From assembly GCA_900552185.1 (NCBI GenBank), contig URYT01000098.1:1-7176 (forward strand): a DNA stretch of 7,176 bases, written 5' to 3'. Of the stretch, positions 4,860 to 7,176 are shown piece after piece. A program made the translations under genes and the position numbers. The stretch's first letter is position 1. Each line of letters starts with the position of its first letter. This stretch comes from an uncultured Collinsella sp. (lineage in GTDB: Bacteria > Actinomycetota > Coriobacteriia > Coriobacteriales > Coriobacteriaceae). The notes below the pieces were generated by a model that had not been told where the DNA came from, did no database searches, and worked only from the letters and a program-made list of their open reading frames with translations.

Positions 4860-4912
4860 GGCGCCAGAGCCACCACAAAGGGGACAGGCGCCTTTGTGGT
4901 GGCTCTGGCGCC
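4860..4912. repeat. Perfect 22-bp inverted repeat with 9-nt loop (REP- or MITE-like)
   Basis: The arms 4860-4881 and 4891-4912 are exact reverse complements; the loop is GGACAGGCG. The core CCACCACAAAGG...CCTTTGTGGTGG with GGGGACAGG inside looks like a dispersed palindromic repeat rather than a plain terminator: no T-run follows its right arm. It abuts the phosphoesterase stop codon, and its last six bases (GGCGCC) are also the first six of the terminator behind it. Confidence 0.8.
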
Positions 4913-4941
4913 GTTGCCATTATGGCAGCGGCGCCTTTTTT
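4907..4941 (+). terminator. Strong intrinsic terminator after the phosphoesterase gene
   Basis: GGCGCCGTTGCC (4907-4918) pairs with GGCAGCGGCGCC (4924-4935) over 12 positions, one of them G-U, around the loop ATTAT. Six T residues follow (4936-4941). It ends the upstream transcript before the DUF2130 gene. Its 5' arm overlaps the right arm of the preceding inverted repeat by GGCGCC, so the two hairpins cannot both form fully. Confidence 0.85.
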
Positions 4942-4999
4942 GTCCGTGCGGCGCGGTAGAGTGTAGGCGGTTGAAATTTGCGTCCATCGAGGAGCTGCT

Positions 5000-6757
5000 A
5001 TGAACGAGATCAAGTGCCCGCATTGCGGCGAAGTTTTTAAGGTCGATGCGTCCGGCTATGCGGATATCGTCAAGCAAGTGCGCGATGCCGAGTTTTCGCG
5101 CGACCTGGATGAGCGTGTGAAGGCTGTCCAGCGCGAGGGCGAGCAGGCGCTGGAGCTTGAACGCTCGCGTTCGACGGCCGCCTTGCAAAAGGCAGAGTCT
5201 CAGCGCAACGCTCAGCTTGTCGAGCAGAAGAATGCTGCAGCTCAGCAGCTGGCACAAGAGGTTGCCAAGCGCGATGCCGAGCTTGCCGAGTTGCGCGCTA
5301 AGCTCGAGGGCGCTGCCGCAGAGCGCGAGAGTGCAAGCCAGCGCGCGGCGGTTGAGGCCCGCGCCGATGCTCAAAAGGAGAATGCCGAGCTGCAGCGCGA
5401 GATCGACAATTTGCGTGCGCAGCTGGGACGCAAGGATGACGAAGCCAAGCTCGTCGAGTCGGCGGCGCGCAATGCTGCTCAAAACGATTTAGCTGCACGT
5501 GATGCTCAGATTGCCGAGCTGCAGGCCAGGCTTGCCGCGGCGGACAAGGCCCAGGAGATGGCGCTTGCCGCTGCCGCGGCAGAGTCGCGGCGTGAGCTCG
5601 ATGCCGCTCGCAGCGAGGCCGAGCGCGCGCTTACTGACTATCGCGCGAAGGTGCAAGAGAAGTTTTCTGCCGCAAAGGCTCAGTCCGAGCAAGAGGCCGA
5701 GGGCCTGCGTGCCCAGCTGCGCGAGCAGGAGCTGATGGCAAAAATGAACCTGTCAGAGGCGGTCGCCGCGGCGGAGCGAGAGCGCGATGAGGCGCGTGCC
5801 AAACTGACGAGCGAGCTGGCGGTGCGCGATTCTCGCGAGGAACAGGCCAAGGCGGCACACGAGCTCGAGCTTGCGCAGGCCAAGCGTGCGAGCGATGACC
5901 TGATTCGCTATAAGGATGAAGAGATCGAGCGCCTTAAGGACATGAAGGTCCGCCTGTCCACCAAGATGGTGGGTGAGTCGCTCGAGCAGCACTGCGAGAC
6001 CGAGTTTAACCGTCTGCGCATGACGGCGTTTCCTAACGCGTACTTCGAGAAGGATAACGATGCGTCCGAGGGCACCAAGGGCGACTTTATCTTCCGCGAG
6101 TGCGACGCAAGCGGTAACGAGGTCATTTCGATTATGTTCGAGATGAAAAACGAGAACGACGAGACCGCGACCAAGCACAAAAACGAGGACTTCTTTAAGA
6201 AACTCGATCACGATCGTCGCCAGAAAGGCTGTGAGTACGCGGTGCTCTGCACACTGCTCGAGCCCGAAAGCGAGCTCTATAACGCAGGGATAGTCGACGT
6301 GAGTTACCGCTATGAGAAGATGTACGTGATCCGCCCGCAGTTCTTCATTCCCATGATCACGCTGCTGCGCAACGCCGCCATGGGTTCGCTGCGCTATAAG
6401 CAGGAGCTGGCGGAGTACAAGCAGCAGAACATCGACGTCACGAACTTCGAGGCCAAGATGGAGAAGTTCAAGAACGACTTCGGCCGCAACTATGAGCTTG
6501 CGAGCCGTAAGTTCCAGACGGCGATCGAGGAGATTGACAAGACGATTAGCCATCTGCAGAAAACCAAGGAGGCATTGCTGTCCTCCGAGAACAATTTACG
6601 TCTAGCCAACAAGAAGGCCGACGATCTTACCATTCGCAAGCTCACTTGGGGCAACAAGACCATGAAGGCGGCGTTTGACGAGGCGCGCGGGGCTGCGACA
6701 GGGGCAAACGATGAGCCCGCCGAGGCGGATTCGTATGAGGTCGAGGATGCCGAGTAG
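5000..6757 (+). CDS. DUF2130 coiled-coil protein with possible nuclease-like C-terminal domain
   Basis: A 585-residue protein. It starts with a short zinc-knuckle-like CPHCGEVFKVD (C6, C9) with no second Cys pair. Residues about 28-320 are an Ala/Glu/Arg/Gln-rich helix with heptad character and no prolines, a long coiled coil. The DUF2130 domain runs from about 322 to 560: GESLEQHCETEFNRLR (325-340), KGDFIFRE (360-367), FEMKNENDETATKHKNEDFF (380-399) and CEYAVLCTLLEPES (411-424), then a second helical stretch. The tail after 560 is acidic. The order D362 ... E381-M-K383 resembles the D...ExK core of PD-(D/E)XK nucleases; this is my inference, and the family's function is not established. The start has GAGGAG (4989-4994) 5 nt upstream. 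It follows a strong terminator and ends before a convergent gene, so it appears to be its own transcription unit, although no clear promoter is seen. There is no signal peptide or membrane span. Confidence 0.88.
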   Translation: MNEIKCPHCGEVFKVDASGYADIVKQVRDAEFSRDLDERVKAVQREGEQALELERSRSTAALQKAESQRNAQLVEQKNAAAQQLAQEVAKRDAELAELRAKLEGAAAERESASQRAAVEARADAQKENAELQREIDNLRAQLGRKDDEAKLVESAARNAAQNDLAARDAQIAELQARLAAADKAQEMALAAAAAESRRELDAARSEAERALTDYRAKVQEKFSAAKAQSEQEAEGLRAQLREQELMAKMNLSEAVAAAERERDEARAKLTSELAVRDSREEQAKAAHELELAQAKRASDDLIRYKDEEIERLKDMKVRLSTKMVGESLEQHCETEFNRLRMTAFPNAYFEKDNDASEGTKGDFIFRECDASGNEVISIMFEMKNENDETATKHKNEDFFKKLDHDRRQKGCEYAVLCTLLEPESELYNAGIVDVSYRYEKMYVIRPQFFIPMITLLRNAAMGSLRYKQELAEYKQQNIDVTNFEAKMEKFKNDFGRNYELASRKFQTAIEEIDKTISHLQKTKEALLSSENNLRLANKKADDLTIRKLTWGNKTMKAAFDEARGAATGANDEPAEADSYEVEDAE

Positions 6758-6778
6758 GGGATAGCGTATAGTGCAAAA

Positions 6779-6812
6779 GCGGGGCCGCTGGCGATATTGC
6801 CAACGGCCCCGC
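6779..6812. terminator. Bidirectional terminator between convergent genes
   Basis: GCGGGGCCG (6779-6787) pairs with CGGCCCCGC (6804-6812). After one C-A mismatch, TGGC pairs with GCCA around the loop GATATT. On the minus strand the stem is followed by TTTT (6775-6778), ending the helicase-like gene. On the plus strand it is followed by TTCGTT, a weaker tail, ending the DUF2130 gene 21 nt after its stop codon. Confidence 0.8.
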
Positions 6813-6831
6813 TTCGTTCCAGTATGTACGG

Positions 6832-7176
6832 CTAGTCCTCGAGCAGGTCCTCGATAAAGCCGACGCGGTAGTTTTTGAAGATGACCTCGCCGCCGTCTTG
6901 CGTGGCATCCAGGTCGACATCGCCCATGATGCCAAAGTCGTGGTCGCCATCCTCGTCGGCAAAAATCTGGTGCACGTGCCACACGTGATCGGTCTTCTCG
7001 TCGCTCCCGTCGATGGTAAACATCGCGGCGCTGCGGGCATCTCCGTCGGTGAGGATCTCCTCGTGCTGCTCATGGTAGGCATCGAGCGCCTTTTGCCAGC
7101 GGATTTCGCTCATGCCCCAGTCGTCGTCGAGCTCGCCCAGGTCGCGAACGTGCTCGCGAGCGGCAAGGGTCACGCG
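6832..7176 (-). CDS. C-terminal end of a probable DUF3516-type DEAD/DEAH-box helicase, N-terminus beyond window
   Basis: The frame is open to the window edge, giving 114 visible residues before TAG (6832-6834). A GTG at 7173 could be read as a start, but no ribosome binding site can be checked and the piece looks like the end of a longer protein. Visible features are an amphipathic helical part with two Trp (GMSEIRWQKALDAYHEQHEE), then a beta-rich part with VWHVHQIFADEDGDHDFGIM, followed by GDVDLDATQDGGEVIF. The W.V.QIF.D..GDHD..I...VDLDA pattern resembles, from memory, the C-terminal domain of actinobacterial helicases annotated DUF3516. No helicase motif lies inside the window, so the function is inferred from this tail alone. 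It is strongly acidic, ending EDLLED. It converges with the DUF2130 gene. A stand-alone protein of unknown function is the alternative. Confidence 0.6.
   Translation of the reverse strand, partial: RVTLAAREHVRDLGELDDDWGMSEIRWQKALDAYHEQHEEILTDGDARSAAMFTIDGSDEKTDHVWHVHQIFADEDGDHDFGIMGDVDLDATQDGGEVIFKNYRVGFIEDLLED

Noticed and set aside
4940..4967. TTGTCC (4940-4945) and TGTAGG (4962-4967) as a promoter for the DUF2130 gene
   Set aside because: The -10 match is poor, and the -35 overlaps the terminator T-run; not enough to call.
5753..6553. 266-codon minus-strand frame inside the DUF2130 gene, with a long leucine-rich translation
   Set aside because: The leucine and valine richness mirrors the Glu/Lys/Asp codons of the coiled coil read in reverse; no initiation signal.

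Overview
The window looks like chromosomal DNA from a strictly anaerobic, GC-rich actinobacterium of the class Coriobacteriia, most likely Collinsella or a close relative. This is inferred from the GC-rich codon use, a reverse-rubrerythrin peroxidase typical of anaerobes, an iron-dependent alcohol dehydrogenase next to a class-3 aldehyde dehydrogenase, and what looks like the tail of a DUF3516 helicase. It is not based on a database match.

Layout. 1-431 (minus, cut by the window edge) encodes a reverse rubrerythrin (NADH peroxidase type). An AT-rich divergent intergenic region (432-687) follows, holding a promoter for that gene and two Rex-like operator sites 64 bp apart on the side of the next gene. 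688-3297 is a tight two-gene operon, iron alcohol dehydrogenase then aldehyde dehydrogenase, suited to interconverting an aldehyde with its alcohol and acid and to balancing NAD(H). A long palindrome at 3306-3339 closes it.

3298-3722 is the most interesting stretch. The palindrome has an exact SOS (LexA/DinR) box at its centre. Behind it are a plausible promoter whose -35 the box covers, a possible leaderless 9-codon ORF, a hairpin that buries a ribosome binding site, and a 27-codon gene for a single-span membrane peptide. Downstream, pointing back across the gene, is a possible antisense promoter whose transcript would begin in a stable hairpin and could end at the same palindrome. Together these parts resemble an SOS-induced type I toxin-antitoxin locus (TisB-like in logic, TxpA/RatA-like in layout) that none of the longer ORFs shows.

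3723-4859 carries three co-directional genes: a stand-alone HIRAN-domain protein, a 59-residue protein with an acidic front half and a basic back half, and a small calcineurin-like phosphoesterase. A perfect 22-bp inverted repeat starts on the base after the phosphoesterase stop codon and shares six bases with a strong intrinsic terminator. 5000-6757 encodes a large coiled-coil DUF2130 protein. A bidirectional terminator (6779-6812) separates it from the convergent C-terminal end of a probable DUF3516-type helicase (6832-7176, minus, cut by the window edge).

No tRNA, rRNA, CRISPR array or insertion sequence was recognised. No gene-free stretch exceeds 300 bases.
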